From Ideonella livida (lineage in GTDB: Bacteria > Pseudomonadota > Gammaproteobacteria > Burkholderiales > Burkholderiaceae_C): a stretch of 64,000 bases of DNA. The notes under the pieces are model-generated. The model was not told where the DNA came from and made no database searches. It worked only from the letters and a program-made list of their open reading frames with translations. The stretch covers positions 186,001 to 250,000 of the forward strand of contig NZ_JAAGOH010000001.1 of assembly GCF_010499455.1 (NCBI RefSeq), written 5' to 3'. How positions within the stretch are numbered: position 1 is the stretch's first letter; each line of letters opens with the position of its first letter. Shown here piece after piece: positions 15,109 through 21,848 of the stretch. The translations under genes and the position numbers were made by a program.

Positions 15109-15137
15109 AAAGGCCCCATCCATCCCTGGATGAGGCC
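15107..15137 (-). terminator. Rho-independent terminator for the 15216..15578 gene
   Basis: Read leftward, GGCC-T-CATCCA, loop GGGA and TGGATG-G-GGCC form an 11-base-pair stem with one T-G pair, followed by five T residues. It ends the leftward transcript of the membrane-protein gene and at the same time overlaps the CI stop codon, so the two convergent genes are cleanly separated. No T run follows in the other direction. Confidence 0.75.
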
Positions 15138-15215
15138 CCAGCAACGGCCGCGGCCGTTGCTAATTTGATCGGGTGACTGGACGACCACGCGAGTAGCCAT
15201 CCCTCCTAGTCCACG

Positions 15216-15578
15216 TCACGCCGCTCGACGCTCCTCGCGCGCCACACCTGATCCGTGGCTCGCCTCGGCCTTCGACCAATGCACTGTCTCTGCATTGATG
15301 ATGACCTGACCGCCGTGGATGGTGATGGTCTGCGCTGGGCGCGGGTCGGCCGGTGGCACTTGCCCACCGGCGGAAACCTCCCGGCCCGTTCGGGTCGAGA
15401 GGTTCGCGATGACATCCGATCTCATGGTTCTCCCTAACTGGCAAATCGCCAGGAGGGCGCTTGTAACCGACAGTGAGATGACGGTCAATGGCGGCAGCGC
15501 CGCCTCCCAGACCGAGTTTGCCAACACGCCCGCCGCCGCGAGCATGTGGACTACCAAAAACGGCAATTGGTACAGCAT
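15216..15578 (-). CDS. Two-span membrane protein convergent with cI, 120 aa
   Basis: Two hydrophobic segments are visible near residues 3 to 20 (YQLPFLVVHMLAAAGVLA) and 28 to 47 (LPPLTVISLSVTSALLAICQ). A soluble tail of about 70 residues follows, including TITIHGGQVIINAETVHW. The gene is convergent with the repressor and starts 80 bases from the second operator, so it may be expressed in the lysogen. Superinfection exclusion would be a plausible role for such a gene, but there is no diagnostic motif. Confidence 0.65.
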   Translation of the reverse strand: MLYQLPFLVVHMLAAAGVLANSVWEAALPPLTVISLSVTSALLAICQLGRTMRSDVIANLSTRTGREVSAGGQVPPADPRPAQTITIHGGQVIINAETVHWSKAEASHGSGVAREERRAA

Positions 15579-15644
15579 CCCCGAGTCATCGGCGGCCCTC
15601 GGACGAAAGTCAAACTCATCGACACCCGGAATAGCCCTGTTTTT

Positions 15645-15692
15645 TTGTCAACAATGTTAACGCGTTTAACTCTTCGACTTAAACGAGTTAAA
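15645..15692 (+). promoter_or_regulatory. PL-like promoter with two operators for the recombination operon
   Basis: TTGTCA (15645..15650) is a good -35 match; the -10 is weak. The perfect operator GTTAACGCGTTTAAC follows at 15656..15670, identical to the one beside Cro. A related site CTTAA-ACGAG-TTAAA lies at 15678..15692 with the same five-base centre. The arrangement implies that CI and Cro control this rightward promoter, which precedes the 15730 gene by about 40 bases. Confidence 0.7.
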
Positions 15693-15729
15693 CTTCTTCC
15701 ATCGCATCCAACGACAGGAAGGAGAGCAG

Positions 15730-16101
15730 TTGAACCCGCAAAAGCTGATCGCCAAGAGCCGCGCCGCAGCGGACCGGCACTGCAAGGCAGCCGGGGTCTC
15801 CAACGACCCCGGGCAAGTCGCGGCGGCCCGCCTGGAGGCCCTGGAGCGAGCAGTGAAGGCTGCCGCCGCCGAACTGGCGCCCAAGACCGCCAACCCCTGG
15901 GTGGAGGTCGAGGACAACGGCGTTGTCTTCGAGGTCTCCGAGGAAGAAGATGGATTCGCCGTCTGGCACATGGGCTCGCAGATGAGCGAGCACCTGGATG
16001 ACCAGGTGATCGCTGCACTGGTCCGCCAAGCGGCCGCCCCCTTGGCCGCCCTGCAGGCCCAGGGCCGTGAGGAATTCGCCCCCCTGGAGGCGATCCTGTG
16101 A
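15730..16101 (+). CDS. Phage protein of unknown function, 123 aa, TTG start
   Basis: This is the first gene of the rightward operon. The TTG start at 15730 has a very strong Shine-Dalgarno region, AGGAAGGAGAG, just upstream, and no ATG fits. The protein has a helical N-terminal half (ARLEALERAVKAAAAELAPK) and a beta/acidic segment (WVEVEDNGVVFEVSEEEDGF). The stop overlaps the next start as GTGA. No family is recognised. Confidence 0.65.
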   Translation: MNPQKLIAKSRAAADRHCKAAGVSNDPGQVAAARLEALERAVKAAAAELAPKTANPWVEVEDNGVVFEVSEEEDGFAVWHMGSQMSEHLDDQVIAALVRQAAAPLAALQAQGREEFAPLEAIL

Positions 16102-16313
16102 CCCCCGCGGCAAAGGCCCAGGCCGCCCGGGTGGTCGTCTTCACCCGCAACCCGGAAGCCCATATCGCTGGGCTGCTTGCTGAGTCCCGCCGCCGAGCGG
16201 CCGGGACGGCGCCACGGATTCCCGTGACCCTGGCCGGAAGCTACCGCCGGCCTTCCCTTCTTCGCAGTCTCTGGGCGTTCCTGACCGCCCCGAGCCCCGA
16301 CCTCTCCCGCTAA
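16098..16313 (+). CDS. Small phage protein, 71 aa
   Basis: The GTG start at 16098 overlaps the previous stop (GTGA). The protein is basic, with an alanine-rich N terminus (MTPAAKAQAARVVVFTRNPE) and a short C-terminal hydrophobic stretch SLLRSLWAFLTAP. It is followed after 11 bases by the ERF gene, whose Shine-Dalgarno lies in that gap. Unknown function. Confidence 0.5.
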   Translation: MTPAAKAQAARVVVFTRNPEAHIAGLLAESRRRAAGTAPRIPVTLAGSYRRPSLLRSLWAFLTAPSPDLSR

Positions 16314-16324
16314 GGAGTCAGAAC

Positions 16325-17101
16325 ATGAACAACACCGCCAACTCGGTGGTGCAGGCGGAGCCCTGCCTGCCCGCAACACAACCCGCCTCCCCCGCCTTTG
16401 CGGGCCTTGACCTGATCGCAAAGGCCGTAGAGCGCGGCTGCTCAAGCGAGCAAATCGACCAGCTGGCCGCACTGGCGGAGCGGATGGCCCGCGACGCCAA
16501 GAAGGCCGCATGGTCTCGCGCCATGGCCGCTTTCAGCCGTGAGCCCATCGAAGTCTTGAAGAACAAGACGGCGGACTTCCCTGGGAAGAACGGGCGCGTG
16601 AGCTACAACTTCGCTGACCTCACGTCGGTCACGGACGCCATTCGCCCTGCGATGGCCAAGCACGGTCTGTTTTACCGGTGGGAAGAGCGCACCGAGGGAA
16701 CCACGGTGCATTGCACCTGCTACGTGGGCCACGCAGACGGCCACGAAGAGAAGGGCTCCACCCTTTCCGCGCCGAAGGACGACTCGGGGTCGAAGAACAC
16801 GATCCAAGCCAGCGGCTCAACGATCTCCTACCTGCGCCGGTACACACTTCTTGGTTTCTTCGGCCTGGCGCCGCGCGATGGCGCTGACGACGATGGGCGG
16901 ACCGCGGCTCCCACTCCGGGCACCCAAGCCAAGGGCGCTGGTGCGGCAGAAGAGGCTGTTGACTACAAGCGCAACCTTGAGGCCTGCCGCAACCCGCAGG
17001 CATTGGCCCGCGTGATGAACGGCATCCCGTCGTCCGTTCGCCAGAAGTTCCTGCCGACCTACCACGCCTGCCTGGCCGTACTGCAGGAGGCCGCGGCGTG
17101 A
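16325..17101 (+). CDS. ERF-family single-strand annealing recombinase
   Basis: Residues about 60 to 195 carry the ERF superfamily pattern: AMAAFSREPIEVLKNKTADF, GRVSYNFADLTSVTDAIRPA, MAKHGLFYRWEER and later GSTISYLRRYTLLGFFGLAP ending in DGADDDG. Such proteins anneal complementary single strands during phage recombination, replication and genome circularisation. It is paired with the YqaJ exonuclease next to it, with a GTGA overlap, forming an exonuclease-annealase module. The C-terminal tail is alanine- and glycine-rich. Confidence 0.93.
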   Translation: MNNTANSVVQAEPCLPATQPASPAFAGLDLIAKAVERGCSSEQIDQLAALAERMARDAKKAAWSRAMAAFSREPIEVLKNKTADFPGKNGRVSYNFADLTSVTDAIRPAMAKHGLFYRWEERTEGTTVHCTCYVGHADGHEEKGSTLSAPKDDSGSKNTIQASGSTISYLRRYTLLGFFGLAPRDGADDDGRTAAPTPGTQAKGAGAAEEAVDYKRNLEACRNPQALARVMNGIPSSVRQKFLPTYHACLAVLQEAAA

Positions 17102-17895
17102 TCCGAGACCCCTCCCCGCAGGGGTCGCCGGAGTGGCACCAGGCGCGGTGCGGCGTGCTGACTGCCTCCCTGTTTGCCCAGGCCATCGGGACCACTTCCA
17201 GGGGGTCTGCTGGGCGGACCCGTGGAGACGCTACGGCATCCTCGGAAGAACTGGCGGCCATCCTGGCGTGCGAGCGGATCTCCGGCAAACCCTACCGCGC
17301 GCTGCTGGACAACGAGTGGACGAGCTTTGGCCATGAGCAGGAGCCCATGGCCAAGATCGAGTACCTGGAGCGCACAGGCATTGCGACTGATGACGCCGGC
17401 CTGATCCTGACCGACGACCGCAAATTCGGGTACTCCACCGACGGCGAGGCCGAAGACAGGCACGGCCTTGGCCTTGTTGAAGTCAAAAGCCTTGCAAGCG
17501 CCCGCCGGATCGCTGAGTTCTTGTGTGCCCCCGACAAGCGCGAATGGGCCATGGGTCAGTTCAAGCCGCAGTGCAAGGGCGGGCTTTGGCTCACCAACCG
17601 GGCTTGGCTGGACCTGATTGTCTGGATCCCCAGTATGGAGTCCGTCAACAAGCATTTCTGGTCTTGGCGGATCTGGCGTGACGACGACGAGCTGGAGCAA
17701 ATGGAAGAGCAGTTGTGGCGGTTCATGCGCCGCGTTGACGGGCTCGAAGCCATCTTCCGTGCGCCCCCACTTCAGGACGAACTGATTTCCCTGGGGCTCC
17801 CGCCGGCGATCCGGCACGGCGCCCCGACCGAACAGCCCGAGCTTGTCGCTGCGCAGGCCGCAACCACCACCGAACTCCCCCTTTCCCTCTTCTGA
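17098..17895 (+). CDS. YqaJ-type viral recombinase exonuclease
   Basis: The start GSPEWHQARCGVLTASLFAQ (residues 7 to 26), the EWTSFGHEQEPMAKIEYLER segment and the GLGLVEVKSLA catalytic E-x-K motif match YqaJ nucleases (PD-(D/E)XK fold, related to lambda exonuclease). GTG at 17098 is the start. It would digest one strand of double-stranded DNA to give ends for the ERF annealase. The length of 265 residues is normal for this family. Confidence 0.92.
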   Translation: MIRDPSPQGSPEWHQARCGVLTASLFAQAIGTTSRGSAGRTRGDATASSEELAAILACERISGKPYRALLDNEWTSFGHEQEPMAKIEYLERTGIATDDAGLILTDDRKFGYSTDGEAEDRHGLGLVEVKSLASARRIAEFLCAPDKREWAMGQFKPQCKGGLWLTNRAWLDLIVWIPSMESVNKHFWSWRIWRDDDELEQMEEQLWRFMRRVDGLEAIFRAPPLQDELISLGLPPAIRHGAPTEQPELVAAQAATTTELPLSLF

Positions 17896-17905
17896 GGATC
17901 CCGCA

Positions 17906-19000
17906 ATGATCGACACCACGACGACCCTGGAGCGCCCGGCTCCCTCCACCGACCTGACCCCCGCCGCACGCGCCGTGCTGGCCCTGGGCTCTACCCGGGC
18001 AGAAACCGAGCTGCGGGCTTTGGTGAGCCTGAGCGAAGGCCTGACTGCGGTGGCCGACGACGCCGGCCGCGATCAGGTGCACCGCGCTGCGATGCAGCTT
18101 CGCACCGCCCGCACCAATCTGGAGAAGAAGGGCAAGGCCGCCCGTGATGACGCCCAAAGCTTCTCCAAGGCGGTGATCGCCGAAGAGAAGCGCCTGATCG
18201 CCATCGTGCAGCCCGAAGAGCAGCGATTGCTGGTGATCCGCGACGAATGGGACGACCGCAAGGCCGCCCAGGAGCGCGCCCGGGTTGAATCCCACGAGAA
18301 GCGCCTGGCCCAGCTGCAGGGCCTGCGCCTGATCCCCGCCGATGCCCTGACCAAGACCCCCAGCGAACTGGAAGGCGCCATCGCCAAGCTGGTGGGCTAC
18401 GCCATTGACCCGGCCGTTTGGGAGGAGTTCTCCAAGAGGGCTGAGACCGTCAAACTGGAAATCATCGGCGAGCTGCAGTCCTACTTGGTCCAGGCCAAGG
18501 ACCGCGAAACCCTGAAGGCATCACTCCGGGAAATGGCGATCCTGCTGCAGGCCCAGCAGGCAGAGCAAGAGCGCGAGGCTGCCCAACGCCGCGCGCTGTG
18601 GCTGGAAGAGCAGGCCAAGACCGACCCCGCGCCGATCCCGATGCAGCCCGTCACGCGGGAAACCATGGACGACATTGCGCAGGAAGTCCCCGCAGACCCT
18701 GCGCCTGCCGAGCCGGCTGCAGCAGCAGAACCCCCCTCCGCCACTGTGGTCACTGTGGCCCAGCCCACGGGCCCCAACCTCTCCGGCGCTCCGGCTCTGA
18801 AGCTGGCCGAACTGTGCGCCGTGTTGGGCGTCAGCCTCACGGCGGGCGACCTCCTTGACCTGGGCTTTGCCCACCACTCCGGGGAGAACAGCCGCAACGC
18901 CAAGTTGTACCGGGCTGACCAAGTCCAAGCCATCGGTAAAGCCGTGAAGGCCCGCATCGATTCCGGCATTGCCAAGTGGGCCGCCGCCGTCTCCGCCTGA
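17906..19000 (+). CDS. Coiled-coil phage protein of unknown function, 364 aa
   Basis: The middle (about residues 60 to 240) is a long coiled coil rich in lysine, glutamate and glutamine, for example LEKKGKAARDDAQSFSKAVI and AQQAEQEREAAQRRALWLEE. A proline/alanine-rich linker follows. A small C-terminal domain (LKLAELCAVLGVSLTAGDLL, QVQAIGKAVKARIDSG) looks like a helical DNA- or protein-binding module. It sits between YqaJ and RdgC in the recombination operon, so it may be a recombination accessory or host-nuclease inhibitor. No direct evidence exists in the sequence. Confidence 0.65.
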   Translation: MIDTTTTLERPAPSTDLTPAARAVLALGSTRAETELRALVSLSEGLTAVADDAGRDQVHRAAMQLRTARTNLEKKGKAARDDAQSFSKAVIAEEKRLIAIVQPEEQRLLVIRDEWDDRKAAQERARVESHEKRLAQLQGLRLIPADALTKTPSELEGAIAKLVGYAIDPAVWEEFSKRAETVKLEIIGELQSYLVQAKDRETLKASLREMAILLQAQQAEQEREAAQRRALWLEEQAKTDPAPIPMQPVTRETMDDIAQEVPADPAPAEPAAAAEPPSATVVTVAQPTGPNLSGAPALKLAELCAVLGVSLTAGDLLDLGFAHHSGENSRNAKLYRADQVQAIGKAVKARIDSGIAKWAAAVSA

Positions 19001-19014
19001 ACGAGGAACCAACC

Positions 19015-19899
19015 ATGATCAAGTCCGCCATCATCTTCGCTCTGGCCGCTGAAAACGGTTTCGATCTGGACCGCGACAGCGCCGCCATTGCGCCCCAGGC
19101 CTTCCTCCCCTGCGGCCCGTCCCAAGCTCAGTCCATCGGCTGGGTTCCGCCGCGTGGCGAGAAGCACGGCCCGCTGATTGAGTCGGTCAACTCTCAGTGG
19201 ATCCTGCGGGTCCGCATTGAAACCAAGGTGCTGCCCGCATCCGTGGTGAAGGCTCGCACGGCTGAACTCGCTGCAGAAATGGAGCGGAACACCGGCCGCA
19301 CCCCCGGCAAGAAGGCCCTCCGGGAGCTGAAGGAGCAGGCCATTCAGGAGCTGATGCCGCAGGCCTTTGTGCGGCAGCGTGGCTGCCTGGTCTGGATCGA
19401 CCCCAAGGCCAGCCGCATGGTGATTGACGCTTCCCCTGCGGTTTGCGAGGACATCATCGGCCTGCTGGTGAAGGCCTGGCCTGGCGTCACTGTGCAGAAC
19501 CTGCAACCCCACACGCCGCCCAGCCTGGTCATGGCCGGCTGGCTCCAGCATGGCCCCCAAACCCCGTTTGCGCTGGGCCGCTCCTGCACCCTGAAAGCTC
19601 ACGAAGCCACCCGGGCCATGGTTCGCTATGCCCGCCACGCCCTGGACATTGACGAGGTGCGCGAACACCTGGAGCAGGGAAAGTACGTCACCTCACTGGA
19701 GCTGTCCTGGCATGGCCGCGTTGGGTTCAAGCTGCAGGACAACTTCCATTTCAAGGGCATTGACTTCGCCGATGTGGTGTACGAGCAGAAGTCGCAAGAC
19801 GTCGACCACTTCGACGCCGATGTGGCCATCACCACCGGCGAACTGTCCATGCTGATTGATGACCTGGTGGACGCCATGGGCGGCCCGCTGCAGGCCTGA
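19015..19899 (+). CDS. rdgC: Recombination-associated protein RdgC (phage copy)
   Basis: The 294-residue protein has the typical RdgC order. These are RVRIETKVLPASVVKAR, GRTPGKKALRELKEQAIQEL, MPQAFVRQRGCLVWIDPKAS and SLELSWHGRVGFKLQDNFHF. RdgC is a ring-shaped DNA-binding protein that modulates RecA filaments. Here it is part of the phage recombination operon after ERF and YqaJ, so it probably serves the phage. ATG at 19015 has AGGAA upstream. A host copy would be expected elsewhere in the genome. Confidence 0.93.
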   Translation: MIKSAIIFALAAENGFDLDRDSAAIAPQAFLPCGPSQAQSIGWVPPRGEKHGPLIESVNSQWILRVRIETKVLPASVVKARTAELAAEMERNTGRTPGKKALRELKEQAIQELMPQAFVRQRGCLVWIDPKASRMVIDASPAVCEDIIGLLVKAWPGVTVQNLQPHTPPSLVMAGWLQHGPQTPFALGRSCTLKAHEATRAMVRYARHALDIDEVREHLEQGKYVTSLELSWHGRVGFKLQDNFHFKGIDFADVVYEQKSQDVDHFDADVAITTGELSMLIDDLVDAMGGPLQA

Positions 19900-19906
19900 G
19901 GAAGCC

Positions 19907-20395
19907 GTGAAGTTCGACCGAGTCGTGCGATGGGAGTCCGCCACCTGGACCCCGCGCAAGCTGGCGATGCACATGAGCAAGCCCGCGCGCCAAGCAGCAA
20001 GCCAGGCCGCGAAATACCCGTTGCTGGCTGATGTGCTGGAGGCACCTCCTCCCGCCAGGGATCCGGCGGCTGAACTCCGGGCCCGCCAAGCCCGGATGAC
20101 ATCGGCGGAGAGCTCCATGCGCAACCTCCACGCGTCGCAGTGGCGAAATGCAAGGGCCAAGTACCGCGCGTGCACCCAAGAACAACGGGACGAGATTGAC
20201 GCGAAATGGGCGACGTGGACCGGCCCACGCAATCCGGTGTGTTTCAGCTACCTAGTGCGCGTGGCCTCCGGCGAGTACCAGGCGATCACCGACCGCATGC
20301 GCCAGCGAGATCGTGAACTGAAGGCGGCCATCGATGCCCAGCGGATGGCAGAGGCGGCATGCAAACCCCAACTCTTTGAGGACGACTCCAAATGA
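19907..20395 (+). CDS. Phage protein of unknown function, 162 aa
   Basis: GTG at 19907 has TGAGGAAG upstream. The protein is basic and helical, with the segment TPRKLAMHMSKPARQAASQA near the N terminus and several arginine-rich helices (AELRARQARMTSAESSMRNL, YQAITDRMRQRDRELKAAID). It might bind nucleic acid. It overlaps the start of the acetyltransferase-like gene by four bases. No family is recognised. Confidence 0.6.
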   Translation: MKFDRVVRWESATWTPRKLAMHMSKPARQAASQAAKYPLLADVLEAPPPARDPAAELRARQARMTSAESSMRNLHASQWRNARAKYRACTQEQRDEIDAKWATWTGPRNPVCFSYLVRVASGEYQAITDRMRQRDRELKAAIDAQRMAEAACKPQLFEDDSK

Positions 20396-20772
20396 GCGAC
20401 CGCATCAATACCCCCTACGGGGCTTTCGAAATCGGGCCCATGCCCAGCCAACCCCAGGTTGCGCTGTGCCACGGCTTTTTTGTGCACCACGCCAAGCGCG
20501 GCCAAGGTTTCGGGCACCAGCTCAAGGCCCACCAGAACCGCATCCTGCGCGAGCGCCTGTACGACTTCAGCATCTGCACCGTGGACGGCGCCAACGAGCG
20601 GCAGAAGGCCGTGCTGACCCGGGCCGGCTGGCACTGGATGGCCAGCTTCCGCAACAGCAAGACCGGCGGCCACACCGAAATGTGGGGCTGGCATGTGCAG
20701 CCTACCGCCGCCGAAGCGAACACCTCCGCTCAGGCGGATCTGGCTCTGGAACTGGAAGGAGTCACAGCATGA
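20392..20772 (+). CDS. GNAT-like acetyltransferase, 126 aa
   Basis: The segment HHAKRGQGFGHQLKAHQNRI near residues 29 to 48 gives the R-G-x-G-x-G acetyl-CoA loop of GNAT proteins. Flanking strands (VALCHGFFV, FSICTVDGAN) fit motif A and B. The protein ends with ALELEGVTA. Phage GNAT-like proteins of this size are known, but their targets are not. The overlaps with both neighbours are four bases. Confidence 0.7.
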   Translation: MSDRINTPYGAFEIGPMPSQPQVALCHGFFVHHAKRGQGFGHQLKAHQNRILRERLYDFSICTVDGANERQKAVLTRAGWHWMASFRNSKTGGHTEMWGWHVQPTAAEANTSAQADLALELEGVTA

Positions 20773-21062
20773 GCAGCGGCGTCTTCAAGAAGCTGGCCAA
20801 GGCGCGCAAGGTGGCCCATGGCGCCGGGTTCCTCCTCCAGAAGCTGGAGGCGCAGTTCGGCGCCGAGTTCGGCGAAGGCATGCGGATCCAGGTCCGCCAG
20901 GCCATCAACGAGTGCCGCCAGCAAGGCGCGGCACTGGACGCGGTCACGGCGCAGAACGCAGTGGAAGCCGAGCGCATGCACGAGAAGCGTGCGCAGAACA
21001 TCAAGGAGGCAGCCATCGCCAAAGCCACCGCCATCGCCAAAGCCACCGGGGACCATCCATGA
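20769..21062 (+). CDS. Helical phage protein of unknown function, 97 aa
   Basis: The protein is almost entirely helical. A basic start (MSSGVFKKLAKARKVAHGAG) is followed by LQKLEAQFGAEFGEGMRIQV and RQAINECRQQGAALDAVTAQ, ending in an alanine/lysine-rich helix. It overlaps both neighbours by four bases. Nothing more can be said. Confidence 0.6.
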   Translation: MSSGVFKKLAKARKVAHGAGFLLQKLEAQFGAEFGEGMRIQVRQAINECRQQGAALDAVTAQNAVEAERMHEKRAQNIKEAAIAKATAIAKATGDHP

Positions 21063-21820
21063 CTGACGCCACCAAGACCCTGGCCCAAGCCGCCCAGGCG
21101 GTGCTCGAGCGTTGGGATTCGCCGCAGTGGAAGTGGCTGAAGGAAGGGCCGACTGCCGACCTCATGCACGACATGCGCCGGGCCCTGGCCGCGCAGGAAG
21201 GAGCCAAGCCGGTGGCCGTTTGGGAATGCAAGGCCGGCGGGCTCAGGCCGTTGACGCAGACGCAGTACGAAAAGCAACCCGGCAACATCAAGAGGCATTA
21301 CACGCGGATCGCCACGCATCCGGTGGCGGTGCCTGCCGACCCGCTGGACTGGCCGCTCCCGTGCGACGTGACAGTCGGGCATGTCACGATCAAACGCGGC
21401 TGCGATCTGCGGGCGTTGGTTTCCCGCATGCAGGTGCTCTATGACATGGTGGCGGCGCCTTTCGTCACGCGAGGTGAAGCCGCATGGGATGCGTTGACTG
21501 AGCAGTTCGTGGACGAGTTCCTTGAGGGCTACGAGCGCTTGGGCAACGACGAAGAAGGTCGTGACGCGCTTCATGTCCCGAGCGAAGCCGAGCGATTCGT
21601 CATCAAGGACGCGATCATGGGCCTGTTGGCGGAAGCTGATGGTGTCGCGCGCCGGCTCGCCGCCGCCCCTGCCGCGCCGGCCCAGGCGCAAGCCGAGCGC
21701 TTGGACCTGGATCACCTGATTTCGGAGTGTGTCCCGGGCGGGTCGATCTGCGACCCGCAGCATGTGGCGGACGCCATTCGGGCCTACTTCGATTCCCGGC
21801 GTGCCGCGCCCGCCGCCTGA
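21059..21820 (+). CDS. Phage protein of unknown function, 253 aa
   Basis: The N-terminal half has an alanine-rich helical start (TLAQAAQAVLERWDSPQWKW) typical of phage proteins that carry small C-terminal domains. The middle has DVTVGHVTIKRGCDLRALVS and a helix with ALTEQFVDEFLEGYERLGND. The C-terminal tail includes LISECVPGGSICDPQHVADA. No catalytic residues are recognisable. It overlaps the previous gene and precedes the methyltransferase by 28 bases. Confidence 0.6.
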   Translation: MTDATKTLAQAAQAVLERWDSPQWKWLKEGPTADLMHDMRRALAAQEGAKPVAVWECKAGGLRPLTQTQYEKQPGNIKRHYTRIATHPVAVPADPLDWPLPCDVTVGHVTIKRGCDLRALVSRMQVLYDMVAAPFVTRGEAAWDALTEQFVDEFLEGYERLGNDEEGRDALHVPSEAERFVIKDAIMGLLAEADGVARRLAAAPAAPAQAQAERLDLDHLISECVPGGSICDPQHVADAIRAYFDSRRAAPAA

Positions 21821-21848
21821 AGGCAGCGCGACCGAAAGAGAAATCACC

